This document shows positions 53,615 through 64,000 of a stretch of 64,000 bases of DNA, in pieces. The notes below the pieces were generated by a model. The model was not told the origin of the DNA. It ran no database searches and saw only the letters and a list, made by a program, of their open reading frames with translations. The position numbers were made by a program, and so were the translations under genes. Source of the DNA: Babylonia areolata (lineage: Eukaryota > Mollusca > Gastropoda > Neogastropoda > Buccinidae); NCBI RefSeq assembly GCF_041734735.1, contig NC_134891.1, positions 13,171,569-13,235,568 of the forward strand. Direction: 5' to 3'. How positions within the stretch are numbered: the stretch's first letter is position 1; every line of letters begins with the position of its first letter.

Positions 53615-53677
53615 CTGGAGACAGTGACCTCAGTGACCATGCATGGTGGGATGAGAGAGTGCAGCAACAGCCAGTGA
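53615..53677 (+). CDS. Host gene exon G, probable terminal coding exon
   Basis: After gcttggggtgtag, 20 codons and a TGA: LETVTSVTMHGG, then MRECSNSQ. Phase 0 in, fitting exon F (VGVK+LETV). The acceptor is unusual: its upstream region is (GT)n rather than pyrimidines. A longer open frame in another phase crosses the same DNA but cannot be joined to exon F without a shift. No clear polyadenylation signal was found before the microsatellites at 53862. Moderate certainty only, as a 20-codon exon is short. Confidence 0.45.
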   Translation: METVTSVTMHGGMRECSNSQ

Positions 53678-53857
53678 TGCCGTGTGTGACAGGACACCAG
53701 TGCAGGGCAAGCTGCACATCTTCCTACTCACTGTTGCTTCAGCTCCTCTTGGTCCTTGGCTGTGCACAGGCCGCGCTGCAGTTCCCTGACCAAGGTTGTT
53801 CTTCATTGTTATCAAAGGGCCAAAGATAACCCCCACCCCCCACCCCCTCTCTCTCTC

Positions 53858-53861
<4 letters not shown>

Positions 53862-53927
<66 letters not shown>

Positions 53928-53993
53928 ACACACACACATATATATATTATCACACACACACACATATATATATTTGTGTGTGTGTGTGTGTGT
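53862..53993. repeat. (CA)n-(TA)n alternating block ending in (GT)n
   Basis: CA and TA runs alternate three times, followed by (GT)n and (GTT)n, so the right half can pair with the left. Confidence 0.93.
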
Positions 53994-54264
53994 TGTTGTT
54001 GTTGTTGTTGTTGGTCATTCTATTGTATTGTATTGTACGGTGTGGTATTGTAACCATGTAACCCACTACTACCTGTTGCATGTGGGATGTAAACCCAACA
54101 TAAAAATCCGATCTGGAGAGGAAAAGTCTCTGCCAGACTTTGCACGTCATTAAAAGATGGTTTTTAAGGGAGGTGGTATAGCTGGCCCCCTGTACATAAC
54201 GAGCGGCGCGCATGGCCCACTGGTGTGTGGGTACGCCCTGGCGCTCAGGAGGTAGTCCCCATGT

Positions 54265-54690
54265 ATGGGTCAAATACGAAGCTGAACCAGCTGTCTTGCA
54301 TCTCGCGAAGTTTCTTTTCCACCTTTCTTTTTACGTTAGCAAGGGTATCTTCCTTGGCTTGTGACGTGGGGTCGTTGTGATGCGGTTTGATCAGTTGATT
54401 TTTCTCTGTTATCAGTGCCTCTATTTCTTCATCATTCTCGTCGAACTAATCTTAGTTTCTTCGTGTTGCGAGGGTGCATCCATGATGTCTTCTTACGGTT
54501 GGGTAGTCGGAAGAGGGTGTTGTTGCTGACAAGGTCAGGCGTAGCACATGTCTTGAGGAGCAGAAGGCCGTTGCTGTTACGCTTACCAGTGCTGTGTCTT
54601 TCAGTGATCCCTTCCCAGGTTTGGCAGTCTGCCCCTGCTCTGACATTGAAGTCCCCGAGAACAGTGAGCTTCTCTTTTCTATCCAATCAA
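54265..54690 (-). mobile_element. Deleted fragment of the zinc-finger LINE (endonuclease and linker)
   Basis: The minus strand reads KLTVLGDFNVRAGADCQTWE and RKKTSWMHPR, then at about 54457 jumps to EIEALITEKNQLIKPHHNDP, skipping some 320 bases present in the copy at 4510-4830. It is an internally deleted relative of 3858-6273. Confidence 0.82.
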
Positions 54691-54709
54691 CAGAATTAGA
54701 GCAATCGGT

Positions 54710-54713
<4 letters not shown>

Positions 54714-54776
<63 letters not shown>
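54714..54776. repeat. (GT)n microsatellite
   Basis: A pure GT run at the edge of the LINE fragment, followed by GTTTT repeats. Confidence 0.95.
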
Positions 54777-54780
<4 letters not shown>

Positions 54781-54880
54781 GTTTTTTGTTTTGTTTTTTC
54801 TTTGTCATTTATAGTATTCCTTTGTTGAGTTGTACGGCAGAATTCTCTGATGGCTCTCATAAGATATTTTGGGGGGAATC

Positions 54881-54882
<2 letters not shown>

Positions 54883-54940
<58 letters not shown>

Positions 54941-54954
54941 CACACACACGCACA
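54883..54954. repeat. (CA)n microsatellite at LINE 3' end
   Basis: Directly abuts the 3' end of the next minus-strand LINE, as at 38620-38702. Confidence 0.95.
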
Positions 54955-57930
54955 AGTTTCAAGTTTTAATTATCCTTTCACTCCTATTGGAGTATGGAGG
55001 ATTAACGCAACATAACCTTTTCATGCCCAGAACAAACATTTCCAAATACACAACAACGTCACATAAAAGTTGAGAAAACACATATGTCTTTTAACTCCAA
55101 TAGTGTAGCCAGGCAACATTTGCAAATCTAATCATCTTACTTGCAGCTAAAATGACTTTTTTGCCTCCTTTGAGCATATTACAGAAATTAAATCCGATTT
55201 TGGAGACAAATATTTTTTAGGAACATATCTATTTCGTAACTGATCATAATTGGGACATTCCATTATAAAATGAAACTCAACCCCAATCACAGTCATATTA
55301 CAAACCTTACAAAGCCGTAACTCTCGTGGCATGCCTTTGTGTCTCCCTGTTTCTATTTCCAGCCTATGATTACTACTTCGAAATCTGAAGAAGCTGATAA
55401 CGTAATTATCAGGCATTTGACTTTTTTTTTTTCTCTACCAAATCCACTTTTGAAATTTCGATAAAACAAACATTTACTATTCGCCTCTAGAGCATGTCTA
55501 CATAGATTTTGAAAACTGTCTCTCAAAGCAATGTTGACATTCTTGCAGAAAGATTCCCTAAGAAGAATTGAGCATTCCAAACACAGTCATACCCTGTTTC
55601 TATTAAAATTTGTCTAATACAACTCATCCATTTTGAAGAATAGATACCATTTCGATATAAATTAAGTAATATCAAACATAGTTTCCCAGAATATTTTTCT
55701 GTGTTTGATATCACTAAGCTGGTCCAAAATCGAACTAATCTCATTTTCACTAACACACTAATTGGATGAATACCAGTTTCTCCATAAACAATTTGGGTCA
55801 TGGTATTCCTGTTTAGTTTCAAAAATTTCAATTCTAATTTTTCAAGTATATCTACATTTTCATAACCCCATATTTCTGCACCATACAACAAAATAGGAAC
55901 AATCATGGACTGGTACATGGTCCAGAACGATATGTAAAGGTAAATCTTGATTTATGGCTGACTGAAGTAAAGAAAACATAGCTTTTTGAGCCTGTTCATA
56001 AATCATTTTTTAGCTTTGTAAAAAGCTCCGTTTCTACTAAATTCGATGCCAAGCTATTTAAAAGAATCGACAACATCCAAACATGCATCACCGAACTTAA
56101 AATCAGGCTTTAGCTTGTTTGTAGAATTAAATATCATCACTTTAGTTTTCTTTACATTAACCACTAGTTTCCATTTTAAACAATATTTGTGAAAAACATT
56201 GACGGACTGTTGTAATCCTTCTTTCGCCTCCGAAAGTAAAATTGTGTCATCTGCATACAAGAGTACAAATAATCGCATGTAACTATCTAAGTCTGAAATG
56301 TTAACTTTCAATAAAAGATCAACAGATGGACTCTTATGCTCAGTCAAATACGACTCTAAATCATTGAGATACAGAGAAAAAAGCAAAGGCGAGAGATTTT
56401 CTCCTTGTCGTACACCTTTACAAATGCTACAGAAATCAGATTTTTCACCATTTAAAAACACACATGACTTAATTCTATCATACATGTTCATTATGACACG
56501 CAAAAGTTTACCATTCACGCCTTCATGAACAAGTTTTTGCCATAACCCACTTCTCCAAACTGAATCAAAGGCTTTTTTTTTTTAATCAACAAAACCACAG
56601 TAAAGTTTCTTCTTTTTCATGGAGAAAATATCTATTAGTGATTTCAAAACAAACATTTGATCTAATGTAGAATAGGACTGTCTAAATCCTGCTTGGGCCC
56701 GTGAAAGTATATTGTTTACATTGATATAATCAGTCAGTCTAGCATTTAACACTGTAGTGAATTGTTTTCCAACACAGCTGAGCAAAGTTATTCCCATATA
56801 ATTATCAGTCAAGTGTATCACCTTTGCCTTTATACAATGGCAATATCAAGGCGGATACCCATTTTTTTGGTACAACACCTTCGTCCAGTATCTTGTTAAA
56901 TAGTTTACAATATGTTTCTGTCAGCAAAGGAACACTGTTAATGATATATTCATTACGAATCATGTCTTCACTGGCACTTTTACCTTTCTTCAGTCTTTTG
57001 ATGGCTAAAGTAATTTCATCTTCAGTAATACATGCATTTAAAATATCATCATTATCCTCTAAATTGATAATACCATCATTATCCTCTAAATTGAAAAAAA
57101 CGGACTTGTAACTTTTGCTGACTCTTTCGAGCGTGTCTCTATTTTCTGAATCAGAATGTTTGCGAGCTTATCATTTATGACGTCAATATCATCAGCATCG
57201 ATTGCGTCATTTATGTCTGTAAGCTCAGCGTTGGACAAATTTTCTTGAAAAGAAGCAGCCTTTTCGTGTTCTCATTTTAGTTATTATCTCATTCTGACCT
57301 GTTAAATTTGATGTGGCACATTTCATATGACACGGTATGACAGTCGTATCAGTATGATTTTTATGGTTCAATATGTGACACTCAGTAACCAGAGACAAGA
57401 TCAACGGGCTGCGTATATCAGATAATAAAGCATCAAATGTGGAAATAGTAAGATCTTTTATTTTTGTTAACAAAAAGGAGGATCCAATTATGTAGTCAAC
57501 CACAGTACAGCCATTTCTAGTGAACATTCCGATTCCGTCATCTCTCCCTGCTCTTCCATTAAGAATATACAATGAAGACGATTTACACAAGTCAATCAAT
57601 CTTTACCCATAGTTGTTTGGTCGACGATTATCTTGATCAAATCATGGAATGGACCTTTACTATCACTCTGATGTTGATCAATAAAATCTTTCAATTTTTT
57701 TGTATAAGCATTTAAGTCACCTGCTAACAGAATATAACAATCATATTCACTTTGTATATCAAACAGCGTGTTTTCAACGTCATCAAACATATCAACACTA
57801 CTATACACTGATCCTTCAGGAGGGATGTAAACCACTCCAACACAGACATCTTTATCATATCCCGTTAAAGATGATTTTATTATGAACCATGCCGAGTTGT
57901 CAGTGATTTTATCCATCAGTGTTGTGTGAT
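54955..57930 (-). mobile_element. LINE 'CA-end' family, copy 2 (endonuclease to 3' end)
   Basis: Minus strand, right to left: endonuclease (VGVVYIPPEGSVYSSVD, ILLAGDLNAYTKKLKDFI, GCTVVDYIIGSSFLLTKIK, 57225-57916), linker, RT with GVRQGENLSPLLFSLYLND and LLYADDTILLSEAKEGLQQS (56054-56518), MIVPILLYGAEIWGYENVD and the C-terminal RELRLCKVCNMTVIGVEFHF. Longer than copy 1 at the 5' side but with an internal deletion near 57100 that copy 1 lacks. The 3' end (gataattaaaacttg) merges with (TG)n. Numerous frame breaks. Confidence 0.87.
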
Positions 57931-58376
57931 GTATATGGGGAAATCACCTCCCAGTTCAAATTAATATTGTAGGTTGAGCCATATGTGGACTGTATACAGT
58001 TACAAGATTACGCATGCTCAATTTTTCACCCATTAACTCTCATAGGTACCGAGCAGATTTATTCCCCCAGCAGATACTGTGTCCGGTGTGCGAGCTTGAA
58101 ACAGAAGATGTCAAAGCTTTCTCGCTTTCTCGCTTTTTAAACTGCACTCACAGCGTGAGCGAACACGCTTAAGTTGGTTTCGAATTTGCATCGCAGCATT
58201 TATTTGTCATGCTCGTGTTGGTAGTTTGAACTGTCCTCTGTTACGCTTAATGACAATGTCTGTCTACTTGAAAATGATTTTTTCAGACGCTGAATGACCT
58301 CTCGCCCCCCCCCCTCCCCCTCCCCCAACTCCCAATTGAAATGAATCTATGTGTTTCTTCACTAAGACAAAATCAT

Positions 58377-58377
<1 letters not shown>
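57931..58377. other. No gene found
   Basis: Unique sequence with a C-rich stretch (58303-58325). Nothing recognised. Confidence 0.6.
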
Positions 58378-58451
<74 letters not shown>

Positions 58452-58458
58452 GTGTACG
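58378..58458. repeat. (GT)n-(TCTG)n microsatellite
   Basis: GT run followed by about seven TCTG units. Confidence 0.95.
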
Positions 58459-58546
58459 TGTGTCTTCGTCGCTTCCCCACCCCACTTTCCACCCCGAAAA
58501 CGAGACATGATTTGATTTCACTTTGGTGTTGTTGTTGTTTTTTCAG

Positions 58547-58611
58547 AGGCACCGAGGAGAGTGACCCCACAGTGTAAACGGTTACTGGGTCCCGGGTCAC
58601 CGCTGTGCTTG
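58547..58611 (+). other. Exon-like segment of uncertain status
   Basis: A good acceptor (gttgttgttttttcag) and a donor-like TTG|gtaaat enclose 65 bases. In phase 0 (from exon F) it would give RHRGE then stop; in another phase it is open throughout. It could be an alternative terminal exon or chance. Confidence 0.2.
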
Positions 58612-58689
58612 GTAAATCTGCTGTATATATGTATTTGTCATGTCTAAGTGTTGTGACAATACAATACAATAGAATACAACACAACACAA

Positions 58690-58810
58690 CACAATGCAAT
58701 GTAGCGGAATGCAATGCAATACAATGCAATACAATTTATTAATCCCCCACAGGGGAGAGTGCAGTATCTGTTCAGGCATACATAAACAGTCACATAAACA
58801 CAATGATAGA
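58690..58810 (-). mobile_element. Rex1-like LINE 3' end
   Basis: The minus strand shows a hairpin (ctcccctgtgggggatt), taataaattg, and a tail of attgcattgt-type repeats (58660-58735), the 3' signature of CR1/Rex1-like LINEs. No coding sequence remains. Confidence 0.6.
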
Positions 58811-58885
58811 AATATAGCCTTCAGACATAAGGACACACGATACACACAAAAAGATATGAACAGCATACAGATTTAACTCTCTCTC

Positions 58886-58892
<7 letters not shown>

Positions 58893-58945
<53 letters not shown>
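58893..58945. repeat. (CA)n microsatellite
   Basis: Pure CA run. Confidence 0.95.
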
Positions 58946-58948
<3 letters not shown>

Positions 58949-59827
58949 TATGTTTACAGTAAGTTATGATAAATCTTATTTTCAAAATATATATCCAATT
59001 CATATGAGAAGGTATATATACGGACGAATCAGTTACTGAGATGAAGGCGGGCTCTACGTATTCATTTCCTGATCTGGATATGGAGAAATCGATTCATATT
59101 GGAAACAACAAATCAGTTTTTGCAGCTAAAGTCATTGCCACATTGATGACCTGATTTTCTGATCAATGTTACATAAGACATTTAAATATGTCTGTGTTGA
59201 TTCTGTCACTGAAATTACAGACAAGGTCGGAAATGATGATTGAAATTATCTACTTAATCTGAGCTTTACGTTTACACGGTATTGCAATCATCTTCTGTTG
59301 ATACCATCTCATTTTTCTTGTTATCATAATGATGAAGTAGACAGTGCAGCGAAAGAACAGAAAAGTGTCTTTTGTGGTTAGTGCATATAGATAATCATCT
59401 GTCCTTACCAGAATACTAAGTTTAGAAGAATCGTATGCCCTTACGAAATACGATGAAAAGTACACGGATTTTATAATCAGCAAAGTATACAAGAAAAAGA
59501 AGAAAACGTCTCCACATAAGCAGAAAAATAGTATCTCTTATGTGCTGATACAGAACTAATGCTTTTAAAACCAAACATACTTGAAATATTCCATGCATTT
59601 GTGAACAAAATATCAACCTTGAACATGTCCTTATCTCTGATGTCATTAAGCAACAGTATATCCCAGAAAGTTCAACACTTCTGTTCAATACATTTTTCGA
59701 TCTTGATCTACGAGCTTCCCCGTTATCAAACAGTCATATAACTAAGTTGATGTTGGGTTTGCTTTTCTTCTTGTTCCTAATATAAATATCATAATAATTA
59801 GAAGAATATCAAAGCACTAAGAAATCA

Positions 59828-59829
<2 letters not shown>
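58946..59829. other. No gene found
   Basis: AT-rich unique sequence. Open frames are short and without family resemblance. Confidence 0.6.
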
Positions 59830-59893
<64 letters not shown>

Positions 59894-59907
59894 GCACGCA
59901 CACACAG
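59830..59907. repeat. (CA)n microsatellite
   Basis: CA run ending in CGCA variants. Confidence 0.95.
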
Positions 59908-60254
59908 AGGACATTTTCCCCATACTCTGTTCATTACATCAGCACCCCTTTCATCTTTCACTGAACCCGTCCTCCTCTCCACCCCCATTTTAATTCAGAT
60001 CTTTTTCTTTATTTCTTTCTTTTCAATGCCTGCTATCTCTCGTAGTGAAAAGAGGCAAAATCATGAACAACAATACACACAGACGCATTCACACACACAC
60101 CCAAACGCACACAGAAGATATACACATACACACACATGCGCGCGCGGCGTGAAATCTGAGCAAGAAACACAATTCCACTTAGCCATAACTAGGTATCCCC
60201 AACCTGTCGGGCCATCAGTGGAGTGCAGAGTTCAAAGGCTGTGTAGATCGCCCT
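59908..60254. other. No gene found
   Basis: C/A-rich mixed sequence with short CA tracts. Confidence 0.55.
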
Positions 60255-60480
60255 CACGTGGAGCCAAGGCAAGGCAAGACGTTTATTTCATGTGCCCCCT
60301 GGGGGCCGGCAGGTGTGACCAGCCTCCTGCTTGTAACCCCGCCCTGATTGCAGCGGGGGTGAGGGGGGGGGGGAGGGCAGTGGGTGAAGGGAGGTGGAGG
60401 GACCATTTCGTTCTTGTGTTTAATTATCTGGGTGAATCTACTTGTCCAGAAGAAATTACGATGCAAACGCTGAAGAGGAG
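60255..60480 (-). mobile_element. LINE 3' end with hairpin and (cttgc)n tail
   Basis: On the minus strand: hairpin gcccccagggggc, then atgaaataaacg and a cttgccttgcctt tail at 60255-60275. Same 3' design as the ends near 10963 and 58735. The coding part is not recognisable. Confidence 0.55.
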
Positions 60481-60524
60481 GTGTAAGTTAACATTTAAGT
60501 GGACTTCCAGCAGAATTTTCGCGG

Positions 60525-60622
60525 TTACAGCGAGTTCAGAACAGCGATGCGCGGCTCATTCTCAGAAAACGCGGGCACGATTACACTTCTGAAAGAGCAA
60601 CATTGGTTACCATTTAAAATCA
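60525..60622 (+). mobile_element. Short L2-like LINE C-terminal fragment
   Basis: Plus strand RVQNSDARLILRKRGHD and, one frame over, LLKEQHWLPFKI match the [15 protein letters not shown]...HWLP region of the element at 61281-62744. Under 100 bases. Confidence 0.6.
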
Positions 60623-61129
60623 GTAGTCAGTATCACTAATATTTTTAGACAGCTCATTGGCCAAACAAGATGAAGCAACTGGACGCCATATTGACACTCG
60701 TATCCGGCTGTCAGTCCGTTGAGAAGTCGTCTGCTAACTGGTGGTAGTTTCTGAACTGTAACCATGTATTTTCGATGAAATCGTGTTCTGCTTGCCACCT
60801 TGACATACCAAATGTGTCTCGATTGATATCTGCCAATGGTTTAGTTACCAAAGTTATTACAGGAAAACAGTGCAGTGACACGTAGCGCAAACTTGCTGTG
60901 GAGGCACACACAGGAACGTCAGCTTAACTAGTGCCGCGAGCAAATGAAAGCTTGCCGTGAAGCAGTTATCGTAGCCAGCTGAGCGCTTGGCTACATATAT
61001 GAAGTTACCGCTTCGTGTTACACTGACACGAGAAGCAAAATGGCTGATTGAACACTTCCGTTGGCTTCAGTTAGCAAAGGGGCTCAAAGAAGGCATGAGC
61101 TATCCACCTATTTTTAGAACAGTGAGTCA
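60623..61129. other. No gene found
   Basis: Unique sequence between two LINE fragments. Confidence 0.55.
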
Positions 61130-63690
61130 GTAATAATAACAATAATAATAATAATGGTATTTATATAGCGCTGAATCTTGTGCAGAGACAAATCAAAGCG
61201 CTTTCACACCAGTCATCCACACACATGCATAACTCTAAAACTGTAGAAACTAAAAGACAAGGAGGGGTAGGCAAGGGAGACTATTTTGGGAAGAGGTGGG
61301 TTTTAAGGCCAGACTTGAAAGAGCTGAGTATGGAGACTTGACGAAGCGAAAGAGGAAGTTCATTCCAATCGCAAGGTCCAGAGACAGAGAAAGAACGGCG
61401 GCCAACAGTCGAGAGTTTGAATCTGGGTATGCATAAACAGAGTGGATCAGAAGCCGATCGTAGTGAGCGAGATGTAGTGTAGAGGTGAAGGCAGCTGCAG
61501 AGATAGGAAGGGGCAGTTTTGTGAATGCATCTATAACATAGAGTGCTGATCTTGTACTTTATTCGGTGTGAGACAGGGAGCCAGTGGAGATGTTGCAAAA
61601 GAGGAGTGATGTGCTCAGATCTTTTCTTTCTGAGGACGAGTCGGGCAGCAGAGTTTTGTATGCGCTGAAGGGACTGAATGGATGAAGCAGGCAAACCAGA
61701 CAATAGAGAGTTACAGTAGTAAAGGCGAGAGAGAATGAGAGAAACGACAAGTCTAGATGTTGCGTCAGTGGACAGATATTTCCGGACGGCACTGATGCGC
61801 CGCATTTGACAGTAGCAGGACTGACATGTCTGACTGATAAATTTTTGCATGGACAGTGTATTGTCAAGGACAATACCGAGGTTCCTGACTGACGTGGAAA
61901 GAGGGATGGATGTACTGCCAAGTTTGATTGTGTCAATTGTGATGGAAGACAGTTTTTGTTTACTTCCTATGATCATTGCTTTAGTTTTGTCCGCGTTCAA
62001 TTGTAACTTATTTCGAGTCATCCAGTTTTGAATGTCCCGGAAGCAGTTGGATGTTTCTTGCAAGAGCGACAACAATTTTTCAGGGGTATCACTCTTCTGG
62101 AGTTGAGTGTCATCAGCATAAGAATGATGACTGATATTATGGCGATTGATAATTTCAGCGAGAGGAGCAGTGTACAGTGTGAAGAGCACTGGGCCTAAAA
62201 CAGATCCTTGTGGGACTCCATGTTCGATTTTAACGGGTTCAGATTGGAAATGATCAACAATGACAGACTGGAATCGATCAGTGAGATAAGATTTGAACCA
62301 GTTTAGAACAGTGCCGTTGATACCAAATGTGAAATGAAGACGGGAAAGAAGGATTGAATGGTCTGTCGTGTCAAAGGTGGCTGACAAGTCGAGAAGAGTG
62401 AGAAGGGAAATTTTTCCTGAGTCGGACGCTATCAGTAGATTGTTCAGAATGTGGAGGAGAGTGGTTTCGGTGCTGTGGTCAGTGCGATAGGCAGACTGAA
62501 ATGGGTGGATGAGATTGTTGAAACAAAGGTGGTTGTTGAGCTGCTTGAGGACAGCTTTTTCAAGGAGTTTGGACATGAATGGAAGATTAGAAACTGGTCG
62601 ATAATTTTTCAAAATGTTTGCGTCAAGGTTGGGTTTCTTCAGAAGAGGCCGGACGATTGCAGTTTTGAAAGTGGATGGAAACGTTCCAGTGAGAAGAAAT
62701 GAGTTGACAATATTGGTGATTGGGGGAGAAGCTGTGAGACACACTGGGAAAAGACCGATGCTGGTATAGGATCGAGCTCACAGGATTTTATTGTCATTTC
62801 TTTTAGGATTTCATGAACTTCTGTTTCAGTCAATGGATTAAAGGAATGGAGAGGAGTGCCGCTGAATTGAGGATCAGGATGAACAGGTTGGAAAGACATT
62901 TGGTCTAAGATGGTACGAATATTTTGGACTTCGTCGAAAAAGAAAGAGGAGAAGACATTGGGGAGTTCAGATATAAGTGTAGGCAGAAGGAAGAGGAGTC
63001 TTTTTTGCAGTTCCAAGAAGATTTGACATGACAGAGTAAAGAGATTTGGTGGATGTGGCATCGAGAACTTGAGAAGGAAAGAAGTTTGTTTTTGCTGATG
63101 AGATCATATGTTTGACTTTATTTATTTGTTTTCGGAATATTTGATTGTGGACTTGCAGTTTTGTTGATCGCCATCGTCTTTCCAGTTGGCGACGTTTGCG
63201 TTTTGCAAGTCGAATGTCTTGTGTGTACCATGGGGCGGAGGGTCTGTCAGGGAGCATGCGGGTAGTGGGGGGTGCATGTTCATCCAGCAGTTGAGAGAGG
63301 ACAGTGTTGTAATGTGTGGATACGTCGGTACGGGAAGGAATTTTGGAAAGGCGTTCAGCAGCTTGAGAAGAAAAAGTGTTAATGTTGATGGATTTCAGGT
63401 TGCGACGAGTAACAGATTTTTTTGGTTCTGGTACGTTTTGAAATATTAAGCAAGAATATAACAGCAGAATGGTTGGAAGAAAGTTTGTCAGTTACAGTCA
63501 CTGACGCAACCATGGCATCAGAGTCACCTGCGATGAGTCAGTCCAACGTATGGTCAGATCTGTGTGTTGGTTTTGTAACAAACTAAGAGAGAGAATGAGT
63601 GGACAGAGATAGACATAGGCGTTTGACATCAGTGGAAGTCTGGTTATCGAAATGAAAATTGAAATCTCCGAGGATAATAAGTTTGCCAGT
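61130..63690 (-). mobile_element. L2-like LINE, long 5'-truncated copy with intact-looking RT frame
   Basis: The 3' end is gcgctatataaatacc plus (att)n. A 487-codon minus-strand frame (61281-62744) holds [42 protein letters not shown] (motif A), [19 protein letters not shown] (motif B), [12 protein letters not shown] (motif C), [14 protein letters not shown], and the L2-type C-terminus [12 protein letters not shown]...LKTHLFPK. Upstream, in other frames, are the RT N-terminal region (FNPLTETEVHEILKEM) and the linker (PSAPWYTQDIRLAKRKRRQ). The endonuclease end (ILGDFNFHFDNQTSTDVKRL) is at 63560-63680. About two or three frame breaks. It is near-identical to 1148-1502, so the family was active recently. 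Confidence 0.9.
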
Positions 63691-63699
63691 ACAAAGTGG

Positions 63700-64000
63700 C
63701 AGTCCTTGTCTACTACCATTTTGATGAGACAATTTCGCCTTAACTGTCTTAAATACTCCTCACATGCAAGCCTTCGCGTTGCCCCTGTCCTCAAGGAAAA
63801 AAATGTTAAAGCATCGCAATTTTAGTTGTTGTGCTCCCTCAGTCTGGAAATTGCTCCTGTCAGTCTTTGGCACCGACCAACACTCTTTCTGTTCGAGTTC
63901 CAGCCCATCTTATCTGATCTGTGAGGCGAATTTGTGATTTTTATTTCCCTTTTATTGTTAATTTGAGCTGTTTTCTGCTCATGTGTGCATGGTGGATTAG
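63700..64000 (+). other. Possible decayed LINE C-terminus, runs off right edge
   Basis: A reading with SCCAPSVWNCS on the plus strand faintly resembles the SAPxLWN motif near the end of L2-like ORF2 proteins. Otherwise unrecognised. Confidence 0.25.

Noticed and set aside
53536-53829. Longer frame across exon G with a hydrophobic segment (LLLQLLLVLG)
   Set aside because: It starts within (GT)n and cannot be joined to exon F in phase; the shorter frame ending at 53677 fits better.

Overview
The window reads as eukaryotic, most likely molluscan and probably caenogastropod gastropod: no compact genes, very many (CA)n/(CT)n/(TA)n microsatellites, several non-LTR retrotransposon (LINE) families, and a tRNA-like SINE with a hexamer tail that I associate with caenogastropods. 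The organism call is from memory and was not checked by search.

Backbone. I can read one host gene, plus strand, scattered from 3391 to 53677. Seven short exons have plausible AG/GT borders and agree in phase: A (3391-3552), B (9261-9437), C (14373-14487, with a duplicate at 24587-24701), D (37220-37380), E (45695-45814), F (50162-50299) and terminal G (53615-53677). They give about 271 residues of the C-terminal part of a protein: an alpha-helical, coiled-coil-like N-terminal half (A-C) and a beta-rich, Cys-containing, probably extracellular C-terminal half (D-G). I do not recognise the family. The start codon is not in view.

Layout. 1-1502: fragments of an I-like and an L2-like LINE on the minus strand, with a SINE nested in the first. 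1503-3790: a 25/26-bp minisatellite and CT/CA tracts, then exon A. 3858-8870: a LINE (endonuclease, reverse transcriptase, C-terminal zinc finger) split by an unidentified 1.8-kb insertion. 9261-10963: exon B and a Rex1/CR1-like LINE 3' part. 10637-31226: a nearly identical 10.2-kb tandem duplication carrying exon C, LINE pieces (one encoding a 2A-like peptide) and a 57-64-bp minisatellite. That minisatellite continues to 37219 and ends exactly at exon D. 37381-50161: introns with LINEs, SINEs and exon E. 50162-53677: exon F, a 23/26-bp minisatellite and exon G. 53862-64000: more LINE fragments, including a long L2-like element at 61130-63690.

Main point. The large minisatellite is built from the 3' splice site of exon D: each unit carries a copy of the AG border and the first 17 bases of the exon, so over 200 decoy acceptors precede the real one. 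Tandem repeats lie against splice sites in most introns of this gene, and one acceptor (exon E) sits directly behind a SINE tail.
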